Of a stretch of DNA of 52,026 nt, positions 31,736 to 39,723 are shown in pieces. The first letter of the stretch is position 1; every line of letters begins with the position of its first letter. The notes under the pieces were generated by a model. That model did no database searches and had not been told where the DNA came from. It saw only the letters and a list, made by a program, of their open reading frames with translations. This stretch comes from JBGSIC01 sp041751875. Lineage in GTDB: Bacteria > Bdellovibrionota > FAC87 > UBA2466 > JACKAF01. The position numbers and the translations under genes were made by a program. The stretch is taken from positions 1 through 52,026 of the forward strand of contig JBGSIC010000017.1 of assembly GCA_041751875.1 (NCBI GenBank), written 5' to 3'.

Positions 31736-32577
31736 TAAGCTCCTTTGGTCAGGGGGAACACCGCAAATGCCACATGATAGATCTTATTTTTCGGATCCGA
31801 GGCGTCTTCCAGTTTGGCTATTTCGTTCTTCGCCTTCTCCAAAATTTTGAGGACCTCGGCGTAATCTTTTCCCGCGACGGGCATCGTATACCCCATAACC
31901 GCACGCTCCTTAGGGGAAAGATTCCCAATCGCCTCGCTCGCCAAGTGTAGAGCCTGCCGATGAAAAGCGCCTAGAGCTAAACGATAGATACCGCCTATGC
32001 ATTCCACCGCACGTCGCGTCGCCTTTGCCCCCCCGCTCTTTTGGGGCTCGATCAGTTTCGCTTTAAGGAGAAACTCTAACGCGTGCTCGATTTCTCTCAC
32101 AGATACTTTGGCCTGCAAGCGAGACTGAATCCATTTCGCGTCCAAACGAAAATCAGGGAGTAAGGCCATTTCTCGGATCGCAACGTAGTACCAGTGACTT
32201 AAATATTTGTACGCCTCGGTCTCTTGGGGATGAACCTCTTGATACCCACGGTAGCGTTGAATTCTTTCAAACGCATCAACGCGGGTTTCATCGGGCACTT
32301 CATCTGCCAACACCAAGAGCAAATCCAGGTAGCTTTTTTCGGTCGCGCTAAGATGAAGAGCTGTCGCACACTTCGCTAGGGCCTTCGAAGAAAGTTTTCG
32401 TTTCCCTGAGAGAACCATCGGAAAGTAACCACTCGCAAGCCCCGTTTCTCGTGCTAGTGAGCGCAACGAGAAGTCAGGAAAAACCTCTTTGAGATAAGAA
32501 AACCATTCTTTGAGAAACGCGCGGTAATCGTGGAAAACAAAAATATCCGGTCGCAGTCGCTTTTTATTTTTCTTCAA
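31735..32577 (-). CDS. TIGR02147-family protein (helix-turn-helix N-terminus, DUF4423-like)
   Basis: A 280-residue protein of a family that is abundant in Bdellovibrio and Fibrobacter and rare elsewhere. The start FVFHDYRAFLKEWFSYLKE, followed by FSLRSLARETGLASGYFPMVLSGKRKLS, is the family's XRE-like helix-turn-helix region, and WYYVAIREMALL begins the C-terminal domain. Its role is unknown, perhaps transcriptional control. It has two close neighbours upstream on the same strand (32640-33063) but with a 60-base gap. It is the best lineage marker in the window. Confidence 0.88.
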   Translation of the reverse strand: MKKNKKRLRPDIFVFHDYRAFLKEWFSYLKEVFPDFSLRSLARETGLASGYFPMVLSGKRKLSSKALAKCATALHLSATEKSYLDLLLVLADEVPDETRVDAFERIQRYRGYQEVHPQETEAYKYLSHWYYVAIREMALLPDFRLDAKWIQSRLQAKVSVREIEHALEFLLKAKLIEPQKSGGAKATRRAVECIGGIYRLALGAFHRQALHLASEAIGNLSPKERAVMGYTMPVAGKDYAEVLKILEKAKNEIAKLEDASDPKNKIYHVAFAVFPLTKGA

Positions 32578-32639
32578 GAAAGTACCCCGGTGTCGGTCTC
32601 TTGTTGACTCGGTTGAGTTAACAAAACACAGTCACCAAA

Positions 32640-32822
32640 CTACTTACGCAGGAGAGTTTTTTTAGACGAGAGATTAATGTTGAGGTGCGTGCCCACGAGT
32701 AGCAGCAGTTGTCGCACTTCCTCTGAAGTCCACCCAGGTTTGGAGTGCGGCATGGATTGGATGCTCGCCTGTTCTTGCGATGTCTTTCCCGATTGATCCT
32801 TCATGCTGCTGGTCTGATCCAT
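32640..32822 (-). CDS. 60-residue hypothetical protein
   Basis: Starts at ATG 32822 behind AGGGGGAGTCGGC; a longer frame to 32879 overlaps the upstream gene and lacks a ribosome site. The N-terminal half is polar and probably disordered (MDQTSSMKDQSGKTSQEQAS). The C-terminal half has a helix (WTSEEVRQLLLLVGTHLNI) and a basic tail (SSKKTLLRK). No signal peptide and no recognised family. It probably forms an operon with the 72-residue gene upstream. Confidence 0.5.
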   Translation of the reverse strand: MDQTSSMKDQSGKTSQEQASIQSMPHSKPGWTSEEVRQLLLLVGTHLNINLSSKKTLLRK

Positions 32823-32844
32823 GCCGACTCCCCCTAAAGCAAAA

Positions 32845-33063
32845 CTAAGCCTTCGATCCAGTTTGACCTTCACCCGCATTTAACCGGATGGCTTCTTCGC
32901 ACATTCGATCCAACTCACGTTCCACAAAATTCGCCGCTTCGGCGAGCGCCACGATTTCATTAAAGTAGGCGCTCCACGCGTCGGCAGCCCCCTCGGAAGA
33001 AATAGGATCGGTTCCCAAACGATTGCCGTTTGTAGGTTTCGGTGTCCGTTGTGTTCCTTTCAT
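32845..33063 (-). CDS. 72-residue hypothetical protein
   Basis: Starts at ATG 33063 behind GGGGGGAAAT. The N-terminal third is polar and basic (KGTQRTPKPTNGNR); the rest is one amphipathic acidic helix (AWSAYFNEIVALAEAANFV, then RELDRMCEEAIRLN). It ends 22 bases before the next gene's ATG. I recognise no family. The pair may be a small regulatory or toxin-antitoxin-like unit, but nothing specific supports that. Confidence 0.5.
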   Translation of the reverse strand: MKGTQRTPKPTNGNRLGTDPISSEGAADAWSAYFNEIVALAEAANFVERELDRMCEEAIRLNAGEGQTGSKA

Positions 33064-33313
33064 ATTTCCCCCCGACCTCATAAGAGTATCAAAAACAGGG
33101 CACTCAACTCAATACCTAGTCAGATATTTTGTGAGCATATACAAGTGGTATTCACTTTTTTTATTTTATTTTAACGAATACTTAGCTTACATCGACTAAT
33201 CCAAAACAACGCTTATAGATCTTTTTTTTGTGATCAGTCAGGCTTGCGTCACAAGCCCCAGAGGATCTCTGCCGATAACAAGTCAAACACTCTGCCTTAG
33301 CAAAGGATGGCTT

Positions 33314-34312
33314 ATGGCAACCCCCTCTTCTCTTAACGCACCCCATTTACGTGAAAAACTTCGGGATCGTCGCATCGCATTAATGCTGCCTTGTCTGAAC
33401 GAAGAACTGACTTTGGCTAAAGTCATTGCTGACTTTCGCGCAGAAATTCCCGGACTCGATATTTACGTTTTTGACAACGGCTCAACCGACCGTTCCGCGC
33501 TGATCGCAAAGCAAATGGGTGCCACAGTTGTTCCGGTACCCAGACGCGGAAAAGGCTTTGTGGTCCGCAAGATGTTTGAAGTCGTTCAGGCTGACTACTA
33601 CATCATGGTGGATTCCGATGACACCTACGATGCCAAAGGGGTATGGGCCTTGTTGCAGCCTGTGGTCGACGGGGAAGCCGACATGATGGTGGGCAGTCGC
33701 CTGAGCGTGCACGCGCCCAACGCGTTTAGAAAATTCCACCGGTTCGGCAATTGGCTCATCATAAAGCTCATCAACCTCATTTTTGGCAGCCAGCTCACAG
33801 ACATTTGCTCTGGTTACCGGGTGATGTCCCACCATTTTGTAAAGAACGTGCCCTTCCTTCGGGATGGCTTTGAAGTGGAAACCGAACTCACAGTTTATTC
33901 TCTTATTTACGGTTTCCAAATTGATGAGATGCCCTTTCCTTACCGCGAACGCCCCGCGAATAGTTTTAGCAAGCTACGTACGTTTAAGGATGGATACAAA
34001 GTGCTGCTCACCATTGTCTGGCTAGCGCGCGATCTCCGCCCGCTTTTCTTCTTTGGAAGCATGGCTCTCTTTTTATTCTTTGGGGTAACCTTGCCCTTGG
34101 TTCACTTCTTCCCGGCCTCACTCTTTCTTCATATTAGCTTGGCGCTGTTTTCCATTAGCCTCTTCATGACGGGGCTTATTTTGAACACGCTCAACGTGAA
34201 GTTCTCTGAGACGCAAGTTCTCTACCAGCGCAACCGCGTGCAAAACCCGGGGCCGAGTGCTCCCATTCGGACCGGTCTCAGTCGTTCACTCTCCGACGCA
34301 TCTGCGGCCTAA
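33314..34312 (+). CDS. GT2-family glycosyltransferase (dolichol-phosphate-mannose-synthase-like)
   Basis: A 332-residue enzyme from ATG 33314, which follows AAGGA; the longer frame from 33230 adds an unlikely N-terminus. The nucleotide-sugar domain shows MLPCLNEELTLAKVI, VFDNGSTDRS and the metal-binding DSDDTYDA. Two membrane helices at the C-terminus (FFFGSMALFLFFGVTLPLVH and LALFSISLFMTGLIL) anchor it. Such enzymes pass sugars to undecaprenyl-phosphate for envelope glycans. The 250-base upstream region is AT-rich and probably holds the promoter. Confidence 0.9.
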   Translation: MATPSSLNAPHLREKLRDRRIALMLPCLNEELTLAKVIADFRAEIPGLDIYVFDNGSTDRSALIAKQMGATVVPVPRRGKGFVVRKMFEVVQADYYIMVDSDDTYDAKGVWALLQPVVDGEADMMVGSRLSVHAPNAFRKFHRFGNWLIIKLINLIFGSQLTDICSGYRVMSHHFVKNVPFLRDGFEVETELTVYSLIYGFQIDEMPFPYRERPANSFSKLRTFKDGYKVLLTIVWLARDLRPLFFFGSMALFLFFGVTLPLVHFFPASLFLHISLALFSISLFMTGLILNTLNVKFSETQVLYQRNRVQNPGPSAPIRTGLSRSLSDASAA

Positions 34313-34388
34313 CCCCCAAAACATCCATAGCGCGCGGGGCCTTGGGCTCTTCGCTCTTCCGGTGTTTACTTACATCGCAGGGGGAACC

Positions 34389-34658
34389 ATGAAAACTTAC
34401 CTATTATCTTTGCTTTTGATCAGCACGATTGGCTGGGCCAACCAGGACGCGCAAGAAGAAAGAAAACTGGAAACTTGCGATGTGCGGACAAGGGGAACCT
34501 ACCAAACTAGCTTAAGCCGATGCCATTCCGGAGATGTGATGGTGGGAATCTCTCAAACGGATCCGCTCCGGCTATCGTGCGCCAGCGCCTACGCCTATTG
34601 TATGCAACGCACGGAAGAGACGGCCGAGACCGACAGCGACACCCGCGCAGGGCGGTAG
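34389..34658 (+). CDS. Small secreted cysteine-containing protein
   Basis: An 89-residue protein from ATG 34389 with a Sec signal peptide (MKTYLLSLLLISTIGWA). The mature part contains four cysteines (ETC, SRC, LSC, YC) and an acidic, Thr-rich tail. No family is recognised. Its last 87 bases overlap tail-to-tail with epmA on the other strand, a layout similar to that of the secreted protein at 983-1345. A weak GGGGAA ribosome site lies just upstream. Confidence 0.6.
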   Translation: MKTYLLSLLLISTIGWANQDAQEERKLETCDVRTRGTYQTSLSRCHSGDVMVGISQTDPLRLSCASAYAYCMQRTEETAETDSDTRAGR

Positions 34659-35468
34659 ACCCAAGGCAAGCGCCTCGAAGAGACTTTCTGGGACGGGGTG
34701 CGGTGCCTTGCCTTCTTGTACTCTTCTTTGGGATTCCTTTTCATAGCGACGGCGGATTTCCTCTCCGTCTACGAGTTCTGTCGCTCCATTACAAAGCTCC
34801 ATCCCCTGCCAATAGATTTCAAAACGCTCGGCAAATCCTGAGGGTCCAATCGCAGCTAGGGCCGCCATCGAGGCGGGGTAATCGTACACAAGCGTCGCTA
34901 TTCTCGGATTAAGCCCTGGTTCAATCTTTTCAATAAGGAGCTTGAAAAGCATATCGTCCCACGTATCCGAAGGCGAAGTTTCAATCGGCATCACCGGTCG
35001 AAGTAAATCGGCCGTACCGTATTTTTCGATATCCACCCCTGCATGGCGACGCATGCATTCTGAAAAGGAAACCTCTTCGATTTCGATTCGCCCATCACTT
35101 AAGTTTTTCAATAGAGCGCGCATATCGGCGCGGATGGCGTGGTAATCGCTCTGCACGCGATAAAATTCGAGCATCGAGAACTCTCGCTGATGCACTTCCG
35201 TCATGGGGTCATCGCGAAAACAAGGGGCGATCTGATAGACGGCACTTTGAAGGATCGCCATCTGTTTCTTCATTTCGATTTCCGGAGAGGTGTGGAGTTC
35301 GCCCTGCCCCCCATTCCAGCTTACCTTCAAAGTATCGAGGGTAGATTCGAACGCCCCCGCCTGAACCAAACAAGGTGTGGTGATTTCGAGAAATCCTCGG
35401 TCATCTAAAAAGCGACGAATCTGCTTGAGATAGGTAGCCCATCGCTCGATTTTCTGCGCGTTGTTCAC
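34572..35468 (-). CDS. epmA: Elongation factor P lysyl/beta-lysyl ligase EpmA (GenX/PoxA)
   Basis: A 298-residue paralogue of the catalytic core of class II lysyl-tRNA synthetase, without the anticodon-binding domain. Motifs include PCLVQAGAFESTLDTL, HTSPEIEMKK, motif 2 FRDD...HQREFSMLEFY, YWQGMELCNGATEL and motif 3 AGVAVGLGRL. It attaches (R)-beta-lysine, or a related amino acid, to a lysine of EF-P, which eases ribosome stalling at polyproline. EpmB and EF-P are not in this window. The 3' end overlaps a convergent small gene by 87 bases. Confidence 0.92.
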   Translation of the reverse strand: MNNAQKIERWATYLKQIRRFLDDRGFLEITTPCLVQAGAFESTLDTLKVSWNGGQGELHTSPEIEMKKQMAILQSAVYQIAPCFRDDPMTEVHQREFSMLEFYRVQSDYHAIRADMRALLKNLSDGRIEIEEVSFSECMRRHAGVDIEKYGTADLLRPVMPIETSPSDTWDDMLFKLLIEKIEPGLNPRIATLVYDYPASMAALAAIGPSGFAERFEIYWQGMELCNGATELVDGEEIRRRYEKESQRRVQEGKAPHPVPESLFEALALGLPPCAGVAVGLGRLFRALHTIGVGAGAR

Positions 35469-35626
35469 GGTGGCTGTTCTATAGCACGGAACCGTACGCC
35501 TCCAAAAGGTTTCCCCTCCCCTCTACCTCACCCAATACCATTCATTATTTCAATAACTTAGCACGACTTCGGAAGGACTTTTTCTCCCTTCTGGTGTTTC
35601 TGTGGGTCTCCTGTATAGTCGCGCGC

Positions 35627-36511
35627 ATGTCTGAAACACCCTCCATCGAACGCGCCGGAACTTGGGTGCGCCGCCTGTATCCCGATCTAAGCCGCAGGCT
35701 TATCGGAGAAGCTTTCCGCACACGACTTGTGACCGGACCCGGCGGTGCGAAACTTAGCAAAGGGGCGCGCGTGCAAGAAGTCGATTTGGACTTCCGCGGC
35801 CTAGAAAACTTTTTAAAAACTCTTCGCACAGGAAAATCGTTGAACGTTTCGATTCTCTTCGAGGACGCATCGATCTGGGTGATTGATAAGCCGGCGGGGA
35901 TGCCGAGCCTTCCCTTGCACCTTCACGAAAAAGGCACGGTAACAGACTGGGCCTTTCATCAGGCTCCGGCGACCGCTCAGGAATTCTCCGCTATTCAACC
36001 CACACTTTGTCCGCACCGTTTAGATACCGGAACCTCGGGCGTTTTGGTGGTAGCAAAAACGAAGGAAAGTTTTGAAGCCTGGCGCACGCGCTTTAAGAGT
36101 AAAGAAGTCCAAAAATCTTATTTGGCTTGGTGCTGGGGCAATCCCTCAGAAGAGACTTTCACCATCGACTCTCCTATCGGGCACTGCGCAGGCGATCGCA
36201 CGCGCATGCGCGCCCATACCGAAGAGGGCGCACTGATGGGACTCGGTCGTGAGGCACTAACGAACTTTACCGTCCTTAAAACGTTGGGCGACCGGTTTCT
36301 TTGCCGGGCGGATACGGAGACGGGCGTCACCCATCAGGTACGAGTGCACCTGGCAAGCATCGGTCATCCTTTATTGGGCGATGAACTTTACGACGACCAG
36401 TATGAGGTGCGTGATACCCCACTCGAGCATCACCTTCTGCGTGCCGTGAAACTGACGTCGGGCGAATTAAACTTTCAAGCCGATGAGACGGCTTTTTCCT
36501 CCCTTTTCTAG
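35627..36511 (+). CDS. RluA-family pseudouridine synthase
   Basis: A 294-residue protein from ATG 35627. After an N-terminal S4-like region (RRLYPDLSRRLIGEAFRTRLV), the catalytic domain begins at ILFEDASIWVIDKPAGMPSLP. The catalytic Asp lies in CPHRLDTGTSGVLVVAK, and GVTHQVRVHLASIGHPLLGDELY is the usual C-terminal block. It isomerises uridines in rRNA or tRNA; which site is not clear from the sequence. The 5' region (35469-35626) is shared with the divergent epmA gene. Confidence 0.92.
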   Translation: MSETPSIERAGTWVRRLYPDLSRRLIGEAFRTRLVTGPGGAKLSKGARVQEVDLDFRGLENFLKTLRTGKSLNVSILFEDASIWVIDKPAGMPSLPLHLHEKGTVTDWAFHQAPATAQEFSAIQPTLCPHRLDTGTSGVLVVAKTKESFEAWRTRFKSKEVQKSYLAWCWGNPSEETFTIDSPIGHCAGDRTRMRAHTEEGALMGLGREALTNFTVLKTLGDRFLCRADTETGVTHQVRVHLASIGHPLLGDELYDDQYEVRDTPLEHHLLRAVKLTSGELNFQADETAFSSLF

Positions 36512-36562
36512 CCACTTCTTCCAGACCTTGATAGAGTTGAGCCCTTCTTAAAAGGGGAGTTC

Positions 36563-37318
36563 TTGCTAGTCGCAATCGCAGCGTTACTCGTCGGTGTGCT
36601 ACTCGGTTTGCTGGGTGGCGGGGGCGGGATTGTCACTGTGCCGACGCTGATGTACATCGCAGGCCTACCTCCCAAGGAAGCCGTTCCCAATTGCTTGGTT
36701 ATCTTGTCAGTGATCACCGCTTTTTCGGCCTTGCAGGAATGGCGCGCGGGCCGATTACAAATCAAAGGGACCATTCTCTTTGCGCTTTTTGGAACACTCG
36801 GTAGTCTTGCGGGCGCCCGCATTTCTATTCAGTACATTCCCGAACACCACATTCCCCTATTATTTGTGGGAACCGTACTGGTTGCCGCGCTATTGATGAT
36901 CCGTAAATCCATGTCGGACGCGCCCGCACGTCCGCTGAATCTCCCTGTTTCCGGACGTTACGCTTTACTGTGGGCTGTGGGTTTTACGGCCGGATTTTTA
37001 GGGTCGGTCGTCGGTGTGGGCGGTGGCTTTCTGATGGTGCCGGCATTAAATCTCATCGCGGGTTATCCGATGACGATTGCCGTGGGAACGAACCTTCTCA
37101 TTATCGCGGTAAATAGTATGGTGGGCGCGCTGGGGTACAAAGGATCTTATCCCTTTCACATGGAGCTCATCCTGATTTTTGTAGGATTAGGAATTGTGGG
37201 ATCGCTGTATGGCTCGCGTCTTCGCGCAAAAGCCTCAGAGAAGACCCTCAAACTTGCGTTTGGGGTCTTTCTGCTGGGCATGAGTATACTTATAATCGGA
37301 GAACGCTTCTTCGAATAA
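36563..37318 (+). CDS. TauE/SafE-family membrane exporter
   Basis: A 251-residue protein with about eight helices. The two family repeats are visible as LLGGGGGIVTVPTLM near the N-terminus and VVGVGGGFLMVPAL in the middle. Members export sulfite, sulfoacetate or other small anions; the substrate here is not determinable. The start is TTG 36563, a few bases after AAAAGGGGAG. It begins 51 bases after the RluA-type gene and may be co-transcribed with it. Confidence 0.92.
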   Translation: MLVAIAALLVGVLLGLLGGGGGIVTVPTLMYIAGLPPKEAVPNCLVILSVITAFSALQEWRAGRLQIKGTILFALFGTLGSLAGARISIQYIPEHHIPLLFVGTVLVAALLMIRKSMSDAPARPLNLPVSGRYALLWAVGFTAGFLGSVVGVGGGFLMVPALNLIAGYPMTIAVGTNLLIIAVNSMVGALGYKGSYPFHMELILIFVGLGIVGSLYGSRLRAKASEKTLKLAFGVFLLGMSILIIGERFFE

Positions 37319-37329
37319 TCTCTTAAGAA

Positions 37330-37776
37330 CTACCAGTAGTACGGGTAGCCGACCTTCATCGAGAAATTATTGTATCCACCGTACCCACCACTTCCGTAGC
37401 TGGGTGAGTAGAAAGTATTGTAGTAGCTGTTGTAGCTGCTCAAATACTGCGAATACGCGTTGAAATAGCTCTTGTAAGGATTCGGATAAGCGGACTTACC
37501 AGAACCGTACATGTTTTGACCGAAGTTATTGCTATAGTTTGAACCATAGCGGTTATAACCTCCGCCATACCAGCCAGAGCCGTACTTCTTGTCAAAATTG
37601 TAATAGTCAGGGTTGTTATAGATAGTTCCGCCCTTAACTCGGTATCCCCAGTTAAAGTGACGGCTCTTCCCGAATGATTTACTGCCACCACCATGACCCG
37701 CGCGAACTGCGAACGATACGCTCGCAACCGACAGGAGCATGAATACAGCTAGAATGCGCAATTGAATTTTCCCCAT
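37330..37776 (-). CDS. Secreted Gly/Tyr/Asn/Ser-rich low-complexity protein
   Basis: A 148-residue protein with a Sec signal peptide (FMLLSVASVSFA) behind a good GGGAG site. The mature chain is basic near its start (GGGSKSFGKSRHFNWGYR) and then dominated by Tyr, Gly, Asn and Ser, ending in YPYYW. It has no cysteine. It resembles the 5033-5800 protein in composition but not in repeat unit. The aromatic-rich composition is typical of self-assembling or adhesive extracellular proteins; that is inference. Confidence 0.7.
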   Translation of the reverse strand: MGKIQLRILAVFMLLSVASVSFAVRAGHGGGSKSFGKSRHFNWGYRVKGGTIYNNPDYYNFDKKYGSGWYGGGYNRYGSNYSNNFGQNMYGSGKSAYPNPYKSYFNAYSQYLSSYNSYYNTFYSPSYGSGGYGGYNNFSMKVGYPYYW

Positions 37777-38134
37777 AGAAATCTCCCAACGTTCTTTTGC
37801 GCTTTGTTAATGCACTTCAAGTGCCACAAATTGCGTGCCTAACTTTCGCTGCGGATCACACAATTGGGAGAGGTTTTTTGGCCGGGCGTTTAGTGTTCTA
37901 GCAGCATGCAAACCCGCCCCCTCGATTTCGGCAATGGTGCGGATTTTGTGGGCGCGTTTTCAAGGCGACCCGGTTAACAAGACTAAATTCTTGCCCTCTG
38001 AACAAAAGCTCTTCACCCCAGTTCTTCTTGTATACATCCATTTCCCGAAAAGCCATGCCTGGGTGAACCCCTAAATGGAGCGGCAAAACTCTTGCATACT
38101 ACTTGTCACATATCATTTCCGGGGGGATCTAATA
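37777..38134. other. Intergenic region without a supported gene
   Basis: This 358-bp gap separates two divergent secreted-protein genes and should hold both promoters. Two open frames (37835-38074 plus, 37898-38086 minus) exist but lack ribosome sites and recognisable sequence. GGGGGG at 38121-38126 is the ribosome site of the downstream gene. I see no strong repeat or RNA gene. Confidence 0.5.
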
Positions 38135-38926
38135 ATGAAAGTTTTTCTTACCGCTGTCCTTTTATTGGGAAGCATCTTTTCTTTGGCCGAAGAGTCTCAC
38201 AACAGCGGTTTGCGCTCAGCAAATAAACTTAAAAACGGTTCAAGGCCGATCATTTCTGTCGACCAGTCCGACGAGACAAAAGTCTTGAAAGATCTCGCAG
38301 ACGAGTTTGCAAAGCACCTAGAGCAGGCAATTGCCGCTGAAGAAGCGCAATCTAAAATAGATGAAGCGCGCAATGAAAACCTTGAGGCTTTCTTAAAAGA
38401 GCTTCGCAAGCCCGAGCGCCCTACTGTGGTAGTGGATGAGCAACATTTGGGCTTTGCTTTGGATTCAACTCTTTTGGAACTGCAGGCCCACGAATTCTGT
38501 CGCACGAATGGGAAGGAAAAAGACGGCATTGGAAAACATCTGGGAAGACTCTTTGCGAAATTCAACCAAGAGGCTAAGCACTTCCAATCGAAACTCAATA
38601 CAGTGCATGGTAATATCATCACTGTTGCTTCGCCACCACCTCCTCCTCGCGCTCCTATATTTGGAGGCATTAGCGAACAGGACTGGATGGATCGAGAAAT
38701 CGATCGGCTTAACACTAAACTCAAGTCCCTTCGTTGGGCACTGTGGAACGCCTCGCGGATTCTGTCGAGTTGTGTTGTAAAGCCGACTTCTTCAGACCCG
38801 AATGATCAGTTGCTTTACGCTATTGCCGAAGAATACAAAAAACAAACACTAACATTTCGGAGTATGCGTATAAGTCCCAATCAGGAACATATGGCCTTCT
38901 TCCTCCCAGACGAAATGTTTCCATAG
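38135..38926 (+). CDS. Secreted coiled-coil protein, function unknown
   Basis: A 263-residue protein from ATG 38135 behind GGGGGGAT, with a Sec signal peptide (VFLTAVLLLGSIFSLAEE). The region from about 50 to 95 is strongly helical and charged (LADEFAKHLEQAIAAEEAQ, then ARNENLEAFLKELRKPER), consistent with a coiled coil. A second helical part contains two cysteines, a PPPPPRAP stretch near residue 170 and another predicted coil (REIDRLNTKLKSLRWALW). No family is recognised. It is probably periplasmic or outer-surface. Confidence 0.72.
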   Translation: MKVFLTAVLLLGSIFSLAEESHNSGLRSANKLKNGSRPIISVDQSDETKVLKDLADEFAKHLEQAIAAEEAQSKIDEARNENLEAFLKELRKPERPTVVVDEQHLGFALDSTLLELQAHEFCRTNGKEKDGIGKHLGRLFAKFNQEAKHFQSKLNTVHGNIITVASPPPPPRAPIFGGISEQDWMDREIDRLNTKLKSLRWALWNASRILSSCVVKPTSSDPNDQLLYAIAEEYKKQTLTFRSMRISPNQEHMAFFLPDEMFP

Positions 38927-39099
38927 GAAAATCACGACTAGTAGCGGCCGAGACGTTAAGAACACTCGGTAGGACAATTGCGTTTGTGCCTGAGGTATCA
39001 CCTTCAGGAAGAATGGTCAGGCCATCTTCGGCTCAGGCATTCAGCCCACATAAAATCAACAGCAACACTACGCTTTTTTTCCTATCGTCTCTTTCTGAC

Positions 39100-39576
39100 T
39101 CAAGGAGCTCCGCCCCCACCACCGTAACCACCGCCCATACCATTTCCACCACCCGTGCTGCCGGCTCCGTTACCGCCACCGCTTCCCATTCCAGACGGGC
39201 CCGCAAGTCCGCCAATACCGCCAAGGCCGCCGATGTCTCCGTGAGGACCGCCTCCCTGGGAATCCCCGTGTTCGTTTCCTCCAGCCACATCGCCGTGCTG
39301 ATTGTCCGGGTAGCCATCGCTTCCGTATTCATTCGTGCGAATGCGGGTGACAGGGGGCTTATTTAATCCATCCAAATAGGCTTGCTCTTTTTGTCGGCGT
39401 TTCGCGTCCCAGATCAGGCCCAATCCATCTTGCACGATGATTTCGGCCTTCACTTTGCGCCAATCGACACTTCTGCCCCACGCCACTAAACGCGTGATGC
39501 AATCATCATCATGAGCAAAAGAACCCTGGGGAAGGAGTAAACAGGCCAAGAATAGGAATGGGAGTGCTTTTTTCAC
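39100..39576 (-). CDS. Secreted protein with Gly-rich C-terminal half
   Basis: A 158-residue protein. I choose GTG 39576 because it gives a proper signal peptide (MKKALPFLFLACLLLPQGSFA) directly after AGGTGGG; the ATG at 39612 adds 12 residues that spoil it. The N-terminal mature part is charged (HDDDCITRLVAWGRSVDW), followed by a His/Asp/Gly stretch and a tail of almost pure Gly with Ser, Asn and Met. Repeated HGD triplets (QHGD, EHGD, PHGD) might bind metal. Function unknown. Confidence 0.68.
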   Translation of the reverse strand: MKKALPFLFLACLLLPQGSFAHDDDCITRLVAWGRSVDWRKVKAEIIVQDGLGLIWDAKRRQKEQAYLDGLNKPPVTRIRTNEYGSDGYPDNQHGDVAGGNEHGDSQGGGPHGDIGGLGGIGGLAGPSGMGSGGGNGAGSTGGGNGMGGGYGGGGGAP

Positions 39577-39723
39577 CCCACCTATATACACACCGCCGCG
39601 AGGTAAACACAATACTCACATGAAACGGGGGAATGTTAGAAACCGCGCGTGTTTAGGAGGCAGCCTTGAAAACGCACGCACACTACACCAGCCCCTTCAA
39701 GTAATTGGGTAGGCGTGAGCCTA

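Noticed and set aside
37835..38086. Two opposed frames of 79 and 62 residues in an intergenic region
   Set aside because: Neither has a ribosome site, signal peptide or recognisable motif; both overlap likely promoters.
38986..39366. 126-residue Ser/Thr/Ala-rich plus-strand frame
   Set aside because: It is antisense to the Gly-rich tail of the secreted protein at 39100-39576.
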